A DNA stretch of 64,000 nucleotides from Bradyrhizobium barranii subsp. barranii (GTDB lineage Bacteria; Pseudomonadota; Alphaproteobacteria; Rhizobiales; Xanthobacteraceae). Numbering within the stretch: the stretch's first letter is position 1; the number at the start of each line of letters is the position of its first letter. Positions 7,633-17,282 of the stretch are shown piece after piece. The stretch is from the NCBI RefSeq assembly GCF_017565645.3, contig NZ_CP086136.1, positions 3,827,501-3,891,500 of the forward strand, read 5' to 3'. The position numbers and the translations under genes were made by a program. The notes below the pieces were generated by a model that made no database searches, was not told the origin of the DNA, and saw nothing but the letters and a program-made list of their open reading frames with translations.

Positions 7633-8322
7633 TCAGATCGTTGCCACATCCTGCGGCGTCATCGTGAAGGCGAGCCGGTAGCGGCCGATCGTCGGATTGT
7701 CCTGCGCGCCCAGAGTGCCAAGCGCCGCCGGCGAAAGTCGGTCGGCGGCCACTTGCTCGATCGCCTCGGCATCGTAACCTGACAGCAGCATGATCCAGTC
7801 GGCGGCGCCGTCCTTGCCGCGGATCTGCTGCTCGGTGGTGGGCGAGCTGGTGCGGGGCGTGTCGGTCAGGAGGAGGTGGGCGCCGGTCAGTCCCGGCATC
7901 TGCGCCAATGCGCCGAGCGTCTCCGAGAGATGTGTCTGCAACTCCGCCTCGCGCCCGGCCTCCGGCGAAAGCCGGATGGTGGCGAGCGAGGTCGCGACGC
8001 CGCCGCCAAAGCTGGCGGCGACGCGGCACTGGCTGCGGACCATGCCGAGATGGTGCGGCATCATCTTGGTCGACCACGGCGTCGGCGCGTTGAGCCGGTC
8101 GAGATATCCCTTCGACGTGAGCACCTCGTACCGCTCCAGCTCGTACAGCACGAAGAAGCCGTCGGTGTCCGTCGTGCTGGTCCAGCGCGATCCGCGCCGG
8201 AAGCCGGGAATGCTCATCCGCTCGGGAAAATGTTCGTGGGAATGCCAGTCGCCGAACTCCGCGCGCTGCTCGTGGCGGACGCTCCACCACATCGCGACGG
8301 CGGCCTTGCCAAGCAGTGACAT
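7633..8322 (-). CDS. Hypothetical protein, probable dimeric alpha/beta-barrel fold
   Basis: A 229-residue soluble protein without a signal peptide. The N-terminal half has the pattern MWWSVRHEQRAEFGDWHSHE HFPER seen in ferredoxin-like dimeric alpha/beta-barrel proteins (EthD-like), and a second half (AGREAELQTHLSETLGALAQM) may be a second copy of the fold. ATG 8322 follows GGAGG. I do not recognise a specific family or a catalytic residue. It is divergent from the secreted hydrolase next door. Confidence 0.65.
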   Translation of the reverse strand: MSLLGKAAVAMWWSVRHEQRAEFGDWHSHEHFPERMSIPGFRRGSRWTSTTDTDGFFVLYELERYEVLTSKGYLDRLNAPTPWSTKMMPHHLGMVRSQCRVAASFGGGVATSLATIRLSPEAGREAELQTHLSETLGALAQMPGLTGAHLLLTDTPRTSSPTTEQQIRGKDGAADWIMLLSGYDAEAIEQVAADRLSPAALGTLGAQDNPTIGRYRLAFTMTPQDVATI

Positions 8323-8457
8323 GCTGACCTCCCTGTTTTCCAGCACTTTGCCTTGACGCCAACGGAGGAAGCAAGTCGTCCACGCTTAGCGAGTTCAAGC
8401 CACAATTCCGCTACCGTTCTCCGGTCAGTTTTGCGGCCGGGATCAGGGGGACTTCCG

Positions 8458-9420
8458 TTGCGCAGCACGCTTTGGGCTTTCGCTGTCACGCTCTGTTGCC
8501 TTGGCTCGCCTGCGAAGGCTGCAGGCATTCAGCTTCTCCAATCCGACCCCGCACTGTCAGGCGCGATCTGGTATCCCTGCGCGGCGGAGCCGGCACGTGT
8601 TGGCAGCCTTTCGGTGCCCACAGTCGATTGGCTGGAGGGAGCGAAGGACTGTCCCGTCACGGGCACGAGGCTGCCATTGGTGATCGTCTCCCATGGAAAT
8701 AGCGGCTACTTCGCACTTCACCTCGACATCATAGAAGCGCTGGCGAACGCCGGTTTTATCGTCGCTGCGATCAACCATCCCGGCAACAATACCAACGACA
8801 TGTCGGAGCGCGGGATGTCTGTCTGGACGTCGCGTCCGGCACATATGGTCCGCCTCCTCGATTTCATGCTGCACGAGTGGAAGGACAAGGCCGCAATCGA
8901 TCCTGCCAGGGTAGGCCTCTTTGGCTTTTCCCTCGGCGCCTTCACTGGACTCGTTCTGGTCGGCGGTCAGCCCGATTTTCGTAGGCTTGTCTGTAAGCAA
9001 GAGAACAAGTCAGCGGTCTGCGAGGAGCTGCGCGCTGGCGAGTTTCCTCCCGATCCGCCACACGATGCCCGGATCAAGGCTGCGGTGATCGCCGATCCTG
9101 CCGTGAGTTTTTCATTCACGCCCGAGAATCTGGCGGGCATCGGAGCCCCGCTACAGGTTTGGCGATCCGAGCTGGGCGGCGGAGGCGTAGACGCGGCAGG
9201 CGTCGCGCGCGTGACGGGCAGTCTGCCGGGTAAGCCCGACATTCACGTCGTGCGGGCCGGTCATTATGCATTTCTGCCACCCTGTACGGCAGAACTCGCA
9301 GCATTGAGGCCCCAGGTTTGCTCTGATCCCGAGGGCTTTGACCGGGCCGCCTTTCACCGCGAGTTCGACGTTGCCGTGGTGCGGTTCTTCCGAGAGCAGC
9401 TTGCTGGTGGCGTACGGTGA
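8458..9420 (+). CDS. Secreted alpha/beta hydrolase, dienelactone-hydrolase-like
   Basis: About 320 residues. The fold is alpha/beta hydrolase: an oxyanion-side HGNSGY motif after LPLVIVS, a nucleophile elbow GFSLGA, and a late histidine in VRAGHYAFLPPC. A signal peptide (LRSTLWAFAVTLCC, cleaved after AKAA) indicates periplasmic export. I take TTG 8458 as start because AGGGGGA precedes it and the signal peptide then begins correctly; an in-frame ATG at 8353 would add a non-hydrophobic extension. Similar proteins are annotated as predicted dienelactone hydrolases or PAF-acetylhydrolase-like esterases; the substrate is unknown. Confidence 0.75.
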   Translation: MRSTLWAFAVTLCCLGSPAKAAGIQLLQSDPALSGAIWYPCAAEPARVGSLSVPTVDWLEGAKDCPVTGTRLPLVIVSHGNSGYFALHLDIIEALANAGFIVAAINHPGNNTNDMSERGMSVWTSRPAHMVRLLDFMLHEWKDKAAIDPARVGLFGFSLGAFTGLVLVGGQPDFRRLVCKQENKSAVCEELRAGEFPPDPPHDARIKAAVIADPAVSFSFTPENLAGIGAPLQVWRSELGGGGVDAAGVARVTGSLPGKPDIHVVRAGHYAFLPPCTAELAALRPQVCSDPEGFDRAAFHREFDVAVVRFFREQLAGGVR

Positions 9421-9753
9421 GCGCTCGATAGCGCGGCATCCTGTCGACGCTCTCGGGTCAACACAGTTGGCCGGCACCAAATCGCGGCTGCGAACGCGGA
9501 ATTCACCTTGCCTCAGGCGCCTTTCAGGCCTGAATCCGCAAAGTCCGAATTGTTCCGCCGAAGCCCACGAGGCATTAAATCCCGCCAAGCCTTGCAACTG
9601 GCGCCGATGAGGTATACGTTGGTGCTGTTCGTTCAGCCGCTGTGCCTTGTTGAATGCGCCCGCGGGCTCCTTTTCCAGAGACATCGACGAATTGAATCTG
9701 GTTCTGCGTGAGTGTCACGCGGAATGTGCGCGTATGCGCTTTGGAGAAGAATA
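9421..9753. other. Leader region of the cold-shock gene
   Basis: Probably contains the cold-shock promoter and a long 5' untranslated region, which is usual for cspA genes. A possible 34-codon frame from TTG (starting NAPAGSFSRDIDELNLVL) ends in TAATG, overlapping the cspA start. No other feature is recognisable. Confidence 0.4.
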
Positions 9754-9963
9754 ATGACGACAGGTACCGTGAAGTGGTTCAACGGCCAAAAGGGCTTTGG
9801 ATTCATTCAGCCCGACGACGGCGGCAACGATGTGTTCGTTCACATCAGCGCAGTCGAGCGGGCTGGTCTCTCAGGTCTCGCCGAGGGCCAGAAGGTCAAC
9901 TTCGAGGCCAAGACCGACAAGATGCGAGGCAAGGTCAGCGCAGAGAATCTCTCGCTGGCCTAA
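9754..9963 (+). CDS. cspA: Cold-shock protein, CspA family
   Basis: A 69-residue single cold-shock domain. RNP1 (KGFGFI) and RNP2 (VFVHI) are intact within [18 protein letters not shown] and [13 protein letters not shown]. Such proteins bind single-stranded RNA/DNA and act as RNA chaperones. ATG 9754 follows GGAGAAGAATA. Alphaproteobacteria carry several paralogues, so this one need not be cold-induced. Confidence 0.95.
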   Translation: MTTGTVKWFNGQKGFGFIQPDDGGNDVFVHISAVERAGLSGLAEGQKVNFEAKTDKMRGKVSAENLSLA

Positions 9964-10060
9964 GATCCTGCGCCGTTTCACGGATGTACTGAAACGGCCA
10001 CGCTGCCCGCTCGATCCCAGGGATTGAGCGGGTTTTGTCCGTTGCGGGAGTGGGTGAAGC

Positions 10061-10303
10061 ATGAGCGGCAAGAAGTCGGCTGAACCGTCACCCCAAAGCA
10101 TTGCGCGTACCAACCGTCAGCGTTTGGCTGCCGAGGAGGGAACGCGGGCAATGGCGGACGTCGAGAGACAGGCCGTCGATGTTCGCAAGAACATGGCGCG
10201 GCTTCGCGAACTGCGCGAAGCCAAGGAAGCGGCCGACGCAACTCTTCAAGCATCGCTGCCGGCACCAACCCTGACGAAGCGCAAGAGAAAGCTGACGCGA
10301 TAG
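10061..10303 (+). CDS. Small basic hypothetical protein (80 residues)
   Basis: An 80-residue, highly charged, cysteine-free protein with a predicted long helix (RAMADVERQAVDVRKNMARL) and a basic tail (LTKRKRKLTR). It lies 97 bp after cspA in the same direction. Spacing and codon use suggest a real gene, but no domain is recognisable. A role in nucleic-acid binding is only suggested by the basic tail. Confidence 0.6.
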   Translation: MSGKKSAEPSPQSIARTNRQRLAAEEGTRAMADVERQAVDVRKNMARLRELREAKEAADATLQASLPAPTLTKRKRKLTR

Positions 10304-10357
10304 TCGAATTCAACTGCGTCGACGAAAATCTGGAGAGGGCCGGTCACATGCCACAGA

Positions 10358-10582
10358 GTGCGGATCGTGCCTAGGATCAAGTCGGACAGCGGCGGCACAA
10401 TCACCTTCTTTCTCGCGCTTGGCGCAGGCCGGCAGATGTGCCGCCTTGCGACCACGTTCCAGACGCAGAAGCAGGCCTTCAGCTATCTTCAGAAATACCG
10501 GACGGAGTTCGAGCGCATCGCGCGGAGCCGACTGGCCTCCGGGGAGCTTGAAGACGGGATCGTCGTGCTCTCGATGCTCTAA
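10358..10582 (+). CDS. Hypothetical protein (74 residues)
   Basis: The frame opens at GTG 10358 and gives MRIVPRIKSDSGGTITFFLALG, followed by a helical segment with QKQAFSYLQKYRTEFERIA and a C-terminal GIVVLSML. The alternating strand-helix-strand pattern looks folded and soluble. No Shine-Dalgarno sequence is obvious at GTG. No function is known to me; the stop is followed directly by a repeat element. Confidence 0.55.
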   Translation: MRIVPRIKSDSGGTITFFLALGAGRQMCRLATTFQTQKQAFSYLQKYRTEFERIARSRLASGELEDGIVVLSML

Positions 10583-10702
10583 AGCATGATCCGGACCCGA
10601 AGGGCCGCGTTAGCGCAAAGTGCGAAGCGGTTTTCCGAAAAGATCATGCTCAAACAATAACCTAAAGCGCGATGACGATTCATTCCGATCTCATCGCGCT
10701 TT
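10583..10702. repeat. Two extragenic palindromic repeats in tandem
   Basis: First element: AGCATGATC (10583-10591) and GATCATGCT (10642-10650) bracket a G/C-rich centre including GGTTTTCCGAAAAG. Second element: AAAGCGCGATGA (10664-10675) and TCATCGCGCTTT (10691-10702), perfect 12-bp arms. Both are widespread rhizobial intergenic repeat types. Confidence 0.8.
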
Positions 10703-10776
10703 CGGTCAGGCGTCGATTTCGACGCGACGCGCTCAGCGCCAGCCTTCATCGCGCGGATGCAACATCGTGACGCGTC

Positions 10777-10959
10777 CTATTTAGAGCGGTCCTTCGGCTC
10801 GGCCTCGCGGGCCAGTCGCTCCGCTTTCAGCCGCTCGCGATTCTCGTTGAAGGAGTGCTGGTCCTTCGCATAGTCATTGATCGGCTTCTGCGTTTTGACA
10901 GGCTTGAACGCCTTGTTGGCTTCACGCTTGGCCCGATCCGAGGATTGATCTCTCAACAT
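10777..10959 (-). CDS. Small charged hypothetical protein (60 residues)
   Basis: A 60-residue protein rich in Lys, Glu and Asp, from MLRDQSSDRAKREANKAF through KTQKPINDYAKDQ to the end AREAEPKDRSK. It is probably disordered or a single long helix. ATG 10959 is used because CGAGGT lies just before it; the longer upstream frame has no ribosome site. Proteins of this pattern recur in Bradyrhizobium without known role. Confidence 0.65.
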   Translation of the reverse strand: MLRDQSSDRAKREANKAFKPVKTQKPINDYAKDQHSFNENRERLKAERLAREAEPKDRSK

Positions 10960-11265
10960 TTCGACCTCGTTTTGATCAACAAGCTGTGACAGGACAGGTG
11001 CTGGCCGACGCCTCCCACCCGCAAACGCTGTGCGTGGGCTTGCTACCTTTCGGGGCGAGAAGAAGGCCAATTCTGCAGCGTTGCGCAGATGCTTTTGCGA
11101 TGTGTTTCAGTCCCTCGCCTTGGCGGCTGCGTTGCTCGTACGTCGGGATAGCACGCCGGCTTAGACAACAATGGCACGCCGTCGCTTTTGTTCCAAGGAC
11201 CCCTGCGGACTGGCGCCAGGTTTGCGATAGTGCGATTGTCCCGCCGCAATGTCAGGAGATCTGTA
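10960..11265. other. Intergenic region upstream of bioB
   Basis: No gene, strong hairpin or known riboswitch is visible. It must contain the promoter of bioB and that of the small minus-strand gene. No BirA-type box was recognised. Confidence 0.4.
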
Positions 11266-12252
11266 ATGCTCGGTGTGAACGACGGGGAGACAATCCCCGC
11301 GAAGGAAAGACCGCAAAGGTCTCAAAGATGGACTGGTGAAGATGCATGGGCGGCTTACCAGCTTCCCTTCAACGATCTGCTCTTCCGTTCACAATCCGTA
11401 CATCGGGAGCATTTTGACCCAAATCGCGTGCAGTTGAGCCGGCTACTGAACATCAAGACAGGTGGTTGTCCGGAAGACTGCGGTTACTGCAGCCAGTCGT
11501 CGCATCATGCGACAGCTCTTGCAGCCTCCAAGTTGATGGAGGTCGGGAAGATCGTTGCCGAGGCACGCAAGGCAAAAGACAGCGGCGCGACGCGTTATTG
11601 CATGGGGGCGGCCTGGCGCAATCCGAAGCCGCGCGACATGGATGCCATTGTCGAGGTCGTCGGAGCCGTGAAGGAGCTTGGGCTCGAGACCTGCATGACG
11701 CTCGGCATGCTCGACCGGGATCAGGCCGACCGGCTGAGTGCTGCCGGGCTTGATTACTACAATCATAATATCGATACCTCGGAGCGCTTCTATCCGAGCG
11801 TTACCTCCACCCGCACATTCGCCGATCGTCTCGATACGCTGGAGCATGTCCGCGAGGCCGGCATGAAAGTGTGCTGCGGCGGAATTCTCGGCATGGGTGA
11901 GAGCGAACAGGACCGCGTCGACATGCTGGTTACGCTCGCCAACCTCCCGGAAGCGCCGGAGAGCGTGCCGATCAACATGCTGATCCCGATTCCGGGAACG
12001 CCGATGTCGAAGGCGACGCCGATAGGTCCGATCGAGTTCGTGCGCATTGTCGCGCTGGCGCGTATCATGATGCCGGCCTCTTTCGTGCGACTCTCGGCGG
12101 GGCGGTCGGCGATGACCGACGAGATGCAGGCGCTGTGCTTCTTTGCCGGTGCAAACTCGATCTTTGTCGGCGACACGCTGCTGACGGCGGGCAATCCGCA
12201 GGACGAAGCCGATCGAAAGTTGTTCCGCCGGCTCGGACTGGAGGCGCTCTGA
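11266..12252 (+). CDS. bioB: Biotin synthase
   Basis: A 328-residue radical-SAM enzyme that inserts sulfur into dethiobiotin, the last step of biotin synthesis, in the cytosol. The [4Fe-4S]/SAM motif CPEDCGYC places cysteines at about 68, 72 and 75. [28 protein letters not shown] and the [2Fe-2S]-ligand region with VRLSAGR are all present, so it looks active. ATG 11266 follows AGGAGA. It stands alone: no bioF, bioD or bioA is in the window. A repeat element follows immediately. Confidence 0.97.
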   Translation: MLGVNDGETIPAKERPQRSQRWTGEDAWAAYQLPFNDLLFRSQSVHREHFDPNRVQLSRLLNIKTGGCPEDCGYCSQSSHHATALAASKLMEVGKIVAEARKAKDSGATRYCMGAAWRNPKPRDMDAIVEVVGAVKELGLETCMTLGMLDRDQADRLSAAGLDYYNHNIDTSERFYPSVTSTRTFADRLDTLEHVREAGMKVCCGGILGMGESEQDRVDMLVTLANLPEAPESVPINMLIPIPGTPMSKATPIGPIEFVRIVALARIMMPASFVRLSAGRSAMTDEMQALCFFAGANSIFVGDTLLTAGNPQDEADRKLFRRLGLEAL

Positions 12253-12293
12253 AGCGTGATCCCTCTGGAAAGCCACTGTGCGCTTTCCGGATT

Positions 12294-12386
12294 AGAGCGT
12301 TTTCGAGCGAAGTGGATGCCGGTTCGCGTCAAGAAAACGCGTCAAAACAAGAATCTAGAGCCCCGTTCCGATTCCATCGGAACGGG
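12294..12386. repeat. Extragenic palindromic repeat (rhizobial RPE type)
   Basis: Contains the well-known block GAGCGTTTTCGAGCGAAGTG, then GAAAACGCGTCAAAACAAG, ending in the hairpin CCCGTTCCGATTCCATCGG AACGGG. It lies between bioB and the terminator of the convergent MFS gene. Confidence 0.75.
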
Positions 12387-12409
12387 AAAGACTCTAGCCA
12401 ACGCCAGAC

Positions 12410-12436
12410 AAAGAAAGGCCGCCGAAATCGGCGGCC
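12410..12436 (-). terminator. Terminator of the third MFS gene
   Basis: Stem GGCCGCCGA / TCGGCGGCC at 12417-12436 with a two-base gap, followed on the minus strand by CTTTCTTTG. It lies about 66 bp beyond the stop at 12503. Confidence 0.65.
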
Positions 12437-12502
12437 CTTCGTCTTCTCTGATGGTCCCGCTTACTCAGCAGCCTGCTTCTGCGGCGGGGCGAGAGAGGTC
12501 CG

Positions 12503-13780
12503 TTATGCGGGAGCCGGAACCGCCGGATCCTTCACCAGCGCAAAGGCTGCAGCGGCCAAAAGGCAGAGGACCCCGGCGAGAAGAAACGCCGGCACATAAG
12601 TCCCTAGCGTATCTCTGCTGACGCCCGCGGCAAATGCCATCAGGCCAACGCCGAGCTGGTGGGCGGCAAAAATCCAGCCGAAGACCACCGGCCCCATCTC
12701 CCGCCCAAACGTACCGACCGTCAACTTCACCGTAGGCGGAACAGTCGCGATGAAATCCAGGCCGTAGAGTATCGCGAACGCGCTCATCGCTCCCAACGTT
12801 GCGTTGGACTCCACGAGCCAGATCAACGCAAGTCCGCGAAAGCCGTAATAGATCGCCAGCAGCCATCGGTTGTCGTAGCGGTCGGACAGCAATCCCGATC
12901 CGATCGTACCGATCAGATCGAACACCCCGATCATGGCGAGCAAACCTGCTGATGTCACGACCGGCAAGCCGAGATCGCCGCAGAATGGCACGAAGTGTGT
13001 CGATGTCAGCCCGTAGCTGGATACACCGCAGATGAGGAACGTCAGCGCCAGCACCCAGAACACCAGACGGGTTGATGCCAGGCGCAGGCCCCGGAAACTG
13101 ATTGCCGCAAAGTTCTGCGCGGGAATTGCGGGCACCGGCGGCATCGCCGTCTCTCCGAGTGGCGCCAGCCCCAATTCCTGGGGGCGGTCCTTCCCGAGCA
13201 GCAGAAAGAGGACGAGCGAGACGAGAAGACCGAATCCGGACGGAACAAGCGCGACGCGCCAGCCCCAATTCTCAGCGATCCACGCGCCCAGCGGCATGAA
13301 GATCAAAGTGCCGGTTGCGATTGATCCGTTCAGGAGGCCGACCACCAATCCCCGATGGGTCGTGAACCAGCGTACCGAGATGACCGCGGCAAGTTGCAGG
13401 GCCGTGAGCCCCGGCGCGATGCCGAGAATAAGCCCGAGGCCGAGCCACATTTCGAACCGGTTCGTCATGACGATCGTCAGCAGCAGTCCGGCCAGCGCCA
13501 GCGTTCCGGCGATCGACAGCATCATCCGCGGACCGTAGCGGAGCATCAAGCCGCCGGCGAACGGCGCCGCCAGTCCGAACAGCGCGAAGCGAAGTCCTTG
13601 CGATGCAGACAACTCGCTCATGCTGACGCCGATGTCAGAAGCGATCTCCCGCATCAGGACGCTGGGCACGCCGAGCGCCGAGCTTGCAAATAGCGAATAG
13701 AGAAATCCCAGTGCAGCCATCACCCAGCCGTAATGGATGTTTCGCGCTGCCGCATGCCGTGCGATGAATTCAGCAAGCAT
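12503..13780 (-). CDS. MFS transporter (monocarboxylate/oxalate-type, copy 3)
   Basis: A 425-residue carrier with about 12 membrane segments, beginning with the cytoplasmic IARHAAARNIHYGWVMAALG. It is only distantly related to the two MFS genes at 596 and 2197 and resembles monocarboxylate-porter-type MFS members (YGPRMM loop; SDRYDNRW). ATG 13780 is chosen; the longer frame would begin two codons earlier at TTG. It precedes the frc-oxc block on the same strand but is separated by a frc terminator and its own promoter. A role in transport of an oxalate-related acid is inferred from position only. Confidence 0.8.
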   Translation of the reverse strand: MLAEFIARHAAARNIHYGWVMAALGFLYSLFASSALGVPSVLMREIASDIGVSMSELSASQGLRFALFGLAAPFAGGLMLRYGPRMMLSIAGTLALAGLLLTIVMTNRFEMWLGLGLILGIAPGLTALQLAAVISVRWFTTHRGLVVGLLNGSIATGTLIFMPLGAWIAENWGWRVALVPSGFGLLVSLVLFLLLGKDRPQELGLAPLGETAMPPVPAIPAQNFAAISFRGLRLASTRLVFWVLALTFLICGVSSYGLTSTHFVPFCGDLGLPVVTSAGLLAMIGVFDLIGTIGSGLLSDRYDNRWLLAIYYGFRGLALIWLVESNATLGAMSAFAILYGLDFIATVPPTVKLTVGTFGREMGPVVFGWIFAAHQLGVGLMAFAAGVSRDTLGTYVPAFLLAGVLCLLAAAAFALVKDPAVPAPA

Positions 13781-13937
13781 GGCCAAATCCCTTCGATGAA
13801 ATGAATTTTCTGAAAAAGCCGAAGGCTATGCCGGAGCTCGCCGACGAAACCGGCGGCCTTTTGTCTCGAGATAATCACCTCGATCGTGCTGCGAAGTGCT
13901 CGTCGCCGCGCAAAACATTCACTTTTCGGATGATGGC

Positions 13938-13967
13938 ATAATACCCCTGTTTTGCCCGACGTGTCAA
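13938..13967 (-). promoter_or_regulatory. Sigma-70-type promoter of the third MFS gene
   Basis: On the minus strand TTGACA (13962-13967) and TATTAT (13938-13943) are 18 bp apart, close to consensus. The -10 box runs into TATTATGCCA, giving an operator-like half site GGTAT-T-ATGCC that overlaps it with unusual 1-bp spacing. Confidence 0.6.
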
Positions 13968-14075
13968 AAGAGGTTTCGTGAAATGCGAAATCGTTTAAAG
14001 CCAACAGGTTAGCTACTGTGCATGGGGTTGTTTTTCCATTTTTTAGTCACAGCCGCGACCGCACGGTCTTCTGAA

Positions 14076-14107
14076 GCAAAAAGGGCCGCCCCTTCGGGCG
14101 GCCCTTT
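14076..14107 (-). terminator. Rho-independent terminator of frc
   Basis: Perfect 11-bp stem AAAGGGCCGCC / GGCGGCCCTTT at 14080-14107, followed on the minus strand by TTTGCTTC. It is 24 bp beyond the frc stop. Confidence 0.85.
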
Positions 14108-14130
14108 CGTCTCGTTCAACGTGGTGCGGC

Positions 14131-15408
14131 TTACTCAGCGGCCTGCTTCTGCGGCGGCTCGAGCGCGCCGGACTTGTGGATGTCGGCGACCTGGTGATCG
14201 CTGAAGCCGAGCACGCTGCGCAGGATCTCGTCGGTGTGCTCGCCGAGCAGGGGGGAGCGCTCCACCTCGCTCGGGCTATCCGACAGCTTGATCGGGTTGC
14301 CGACCGAGATGTACTTGCCGCGGGTCGGGTGATCGACCTCGACCACGGTGCCGGTGGCGCGCAGCGACTGGTCCTCGGCGATCTCCTTCATCGACAGGAT
14401 CGGGCCGCAGGGGATGTCGTCCTTGTTGAGGATCTCCATCGCCTCGAACTTGGTCTTGGTCATCGTCCACTGTTCGATGCGGGCGAAGATCTCGTTGAGG
14501 CGCGGCAGGCGGACGGCCGGCTTGGCGTAGTTCGGATCGGTCTTCCAGGTGGGCTCGCCGATCACGTCGCAGATCTTCTCCCAGACCGGGGCCTGGGTGA
14601 TGAAGTAGATGTAGGCGTTGGGATCGGTCTCCCAGCCCTTGCACTTCAGGATGCGGCCGGGCTGACCACCGCCGGAATCGTTGCCGGCGCGCGGCACGGC
14701 GTCGCCGAACGGAATGCCTTCGCCGAACTGGCTGTATTCCTTGAGCGGACCATGCGCGAGGCGCTGCTGGTCGCGCAGCTTGACGCGGGCGAGGTTGAGC
14801 ACGCCGTCCTGCATCGCGGCGGTGACCTTCTGGCCCTTGCCCGAATGCGTGCGCTGATAGAGCGCGGTGACGATGCCGAGCGCCAGGTGCAGGCCGGTGC
14901 CGCTGTCGCCGATCTGCGCGCCGGTGACGAGCGGCAGGCCGTCGCGGAAGCCGGTGGTCGAGGCGGCGCCGCCGGTGCACTGCGCGACGTTCTCATAGAC
15001 CTTGCAGTCTTCGTAGGGGCCAGGGCCAAAGCCCTTGATCGAGGCGACGATCATCTTCGGGTTGATCGCCTGGATCTTCTCCCAGGGGAAGCCCATGCGG
15101 TCGAGCACGCCGGGGCCGAAGTTTTCGACCAGCACGTCGCACTTCTTGATCAGCTCGGTGAGGACTTCCTTGCCCTTGGGGTTCTTGGTGTCGAGCGTGA
15201 TCGAGCGCTTGTTGTGGTTGAGCATGGTGAAATACAGGCTGTCCACGTTCGGGATGTCCTGCAGCTGGCCGCGGGTAATGTCGCCCACGCCCGGACGTTC
15301 CACCTTGATCACGTCGGCGCCGAACCATGCCAGCAGCTGCGTGCAGGTCGGTCCGGACTGGACGTGGGTGAAGTCGAGAATGCGAACGCCCTTGAGCGCT
15401 TTGGTCAT
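14131..15408 (-). CDS. frc: Formyl-CoA:oxalate CoA-transferase
   Basis: A 425-residue family III CoA-transferase that moves CoA from formyl-CoA to oxalate in the cytosol, supplying oxalyl-CoA to Oxc. The length and the whole sequence match the Oxalobacter enzyme class. The catalytic aspartate is in [12 protein letters not shown] at residue 168, equivalent to Asp169 of the characterised enzyme, and the flexible glycine loop GGGQPG is intact. The start, [20 protein letters not shown], is standard for the family. Oxc lies 66 bp upstream on the same strand and a strong terminator follows, so frc is the last gene of the gntR-oxc-frc unit. Confidence 0.97.
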   Translation of the reverse strand: MTKALKGVRILDFTHVQSGPTCTQLLAWFGADVIKVERPGVGDITRGQLQDIPNVDSLYFTMLNHNKRSITLDTKNPKGKEVLTELIKKCDVLVENFGPGVLDRMGFPWEKIQAINPKMIVASIKGFGPGPYEDCKVYENVAQCTGGAASTTGFRDGLPLVTGAQIGDSGTGLHLALGIVTALYQRTHSGKGQKVTAAMQDGVLNLARVKLRDQQRLAHGPLKEYSQFGEGIPFGDAVPRAGNDSGGGQPGRILKCKGWETDPNAYIYFITQAPVWEKICDVIGEPTWKTDPNYAKPAVRLPRLNEIFARIEQWTMTKTKFEAMEILNKDDIPCGPILSMKEIAEDQSLRATGTVVEVDHPTRGKYISVGNPIKLSDSPSEVERSPLLGEHTDEILRSVLGFSDHQVADIHKSGALEPPQKQAAE

Positions 15409-15474
15409 CGTGTTGCTCCGTATACTCTGTCTGCCCCCGCAAACCGCAGGGAATTAAGGGTTGAAGGGGAGGAC

Positions 15475-17208
15475 TTACTTTTTCTTCTGCAGAACGCTCT
15501 GCGGATTGAGGTTGCCGATGCGGCCGCTCTCCGAGCCCGCGGCCGGATCGATCACCGCGTTGATGAGCGTCGGCTTGCCCGAGGCCATCGCCTCGTTGAC
15601 GGCGCGCTTGAGCTCGTCGGGCGAGGTGGCATTCACGCCGACGCCGCCGAAGGCTTCCATCATCTTGTCGTAACGCGCGCCCTTGACGAACACGGTCGTC
15701 GCCGGATCGGCGTTGACGCTGTTGACGTCTGTGCCGCGATAGATGCCGTCATTGTTGAAGATGACGATGCAGATCGGCAGGTTGTAGCGGCAGATGGTCT
15801 CGACCTCCATGCCGGAGAAGCCGAAGGCCGAGTCGCCTTCCACCGCCAGCACGGGATGGCCGGTCTCGAGCGCAGCCGCGATCGCCTGGCCCATGCCGAT
15901 GCCCATCACGCCCCAGGTGCCGACGTCGAGGCGCTTGCGCGGCCTGTACATGTCGATGACGCCGCGGGCGAGGTCGAGCGTGTTGGCGCCCTCGTTGACG
16001 AGGATCGCCTCCGGGTGATCCTTGATCACGTTCTTCAGCACGCCGAGCGCGCCGTGATAATCCATCGGCGACTTGTTGTTCATGAGCTTCGGCGCCATCT
16101 TGGCGACGTTCTCGTCACGCTTGGACACGATGGCCTTGGTCCATTCGGCCGGCGGCGCGGTCCAACCCGTGCTGATCGCCTGATTGAAGGCCGATACGAC
16201 CGAGCCGATGTCGCCGACCACGGGCGCGACGATCTCGACGTTGGAGTCCATCTCGCGCGGCTCGATGTCGACCTGGATGAACTTCTTCGGGGTCTCGCCC
16301 CAGCTCTTGCCCTTGCCGTGCGAGAGCAGCCAGTTCAGCCGGGCGCCGATCAGCAGCACGACGTCGGATTCTTTCAGCACCGTGGAGCGCGCGGCTCCAG
16401 CGCATTGCGGATGCGTGTCGGGGAGGAGGCCCTTGGCCATGCTCATCGGCAGGAACGGCACGCCGCTCTTCTCGACGAACGACTTGATCTCCTCGTCGGC
16501 CTGCGCGTAGGCCGCGCCCTTGCCGAGGATGATGAGCGGACGCTTCGCCGCCTTGAGCACGTCGAGCGCGCGCTTGATCGAAGCGGGCGAGGGGATTTGC
16601 GCGGGCGCGGCGTCGATCACCTTGACCAGTGACTTCTGGCCGGCATCGGCGTTCATCACCTGGCCGAACAGTTTTGCCGGCAGGTCGAGATAGACGCCGC
16701 CGGGACGGCCGGAGACGGCGGCACGGATCGCGCGGGCGAGACCGATGCCGATGTCCTGGGCGTGCAGCACGCGATAGGCCGCCTTGCACAGCGGCTTGGC
16801 GATCGCGAGCTGGTCCATCTCTTCGTAGTCGCCCTGCTGGAGGTCGACGATCTCGCGCTCGGAGGAGCCCGAGATCAGGATCATCGGGTAGCAGTTGGTG
16901 GTGGCGTGCGCGAGCGCGGTGAGACCGTTGAGGAAGCCGGGCGCGGACACCGTGAGGCAGATGCCCGGCTTCTTGGTGAGGTAACCGGCGATGCCTGCGG
17001 CGTAACCGGCGTTCTGCTCGTGGCGGAAGGAGATCATACGAATGCCTTCGGCCTGCGCCATGCGGCCCAAATCCGTGATCGGGATGCCCGGCACATTATA
17101 GATGGTGTTGATGCCGTTCAGCTTGAGCGCGTCGATGACGAGATGAAAACCATCCGTCAATTCCTGCTCGGTGCCCGGTGCTTCGGACTTGGTCGCGGTA
17201 TTCAGCAT
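15475..17208 (-). CDS. oxc: Oxalyl-CoA decarboxylase
   Basis: A 577-residue ThDP-dependent enzyme converting oxalyl-CoA to formyl-CoA and CO2. The N-terminal PYR domain contains [18 protein letters not shown], with the glutamate that activates ThDP. The C-terminal PP domain has the metal/ThDP motif [11 protein letters not shown] through [13 protein letters not shown] at about 458-487. The protein lacks a signal peptide and acts in the cytosol with Frc; together they turn over one oxalate per cycle and release formate. It is 74 bp downstream of the GntR gene, probably co-transcribed, and under the operator at 18071. Confidence 0.97.
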   Translation of the reverse strand: MLNTATKSEAPGTEQELTDGFHLVIDALKLNGINTIYNVPGIPITDLGRMAQAEGIRMISFRHEQNAGYAAGIAGYLTKKPGICLTVSAPGFLNGLTALAHATTNCYPMILISGSSEREIVDLQQGDYEEMDQLAIAKPLCKAAYRVLHAQDIGIGLARAIRAAVSGRPGGVYLDLPAKLFGQVMNADAGQKSLVKVIDAAPAQIPSPASIKRALDVLKAAKRPLIILGKGAAYAQADEEIKSFVEKSGVPFLPMSMAKGLLPDTHPQCAGAARSTVLKESDVVLLIGARLNWLLSHGKGKSWGETPKKFIQVDIEPREMDSNVEIVAPVVGDIGSVVSAFNQAISTGWTAPPAEWTKAIVSKRDENVAKMAPKLMNNKSPMDYHGALGVLKNVIKDHPEAILVNEGANTLDLARGVIDMYRPRKRLDVGTWGVMGIGMGQAIAAALETGHPVLAVEGDSAFGFSGMEVETICRYNLPICIVIFNNDGIYRGTDVNSVNADPATTVFVKGARYDKMMEAFGGVGVNATSPDELKRAVNEAMASGKPTLINAVIDPAAGSESGRIGNLNPQSVLQKKK

Positions 17209-17282
17209 GGGCCTTGTCTCCCTGGTCTCATATGCCGTTTTAGGCTTTGTGGGCGAATGGCTCGCCCTTCTGGTGAACGTTG

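Larger units (their letters stand above)
13781..14130. other. Intergenic region with promoter and terminator
   Basis: It holds the promoter of the MFS gene (13938-13967) and, at the right, the frc terminator (14076-14107). A hairpin-like CGCCG...CGGCG with TTTT at about 13847-13863 has no plus-strand gene to serve. No coding sequence is seen. Confidence 0.5.

Noticed and set aside
13847..13863. Hairpin-like CGCCG...CGGCG with TTTT on the plus strand
   Set aside because: No plus-strand gene ends there, and the stem is short; not called as a terminator.
15417..15430. GTATAC sequence upstream of frc as a seventh oxalate operator
   Set aside because: Only the core is present, without an ATGCCA half; frc is better explained as part of the gntR-oxc-frc message.
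14176..16632. Long plus-strand open frame (818 codons) opposite frc and oxc
   Set aside because: It is the antisense shadow of two well-conserved genes in high-GC DNA; its product is Arg/Asp/His-rich with no domain.
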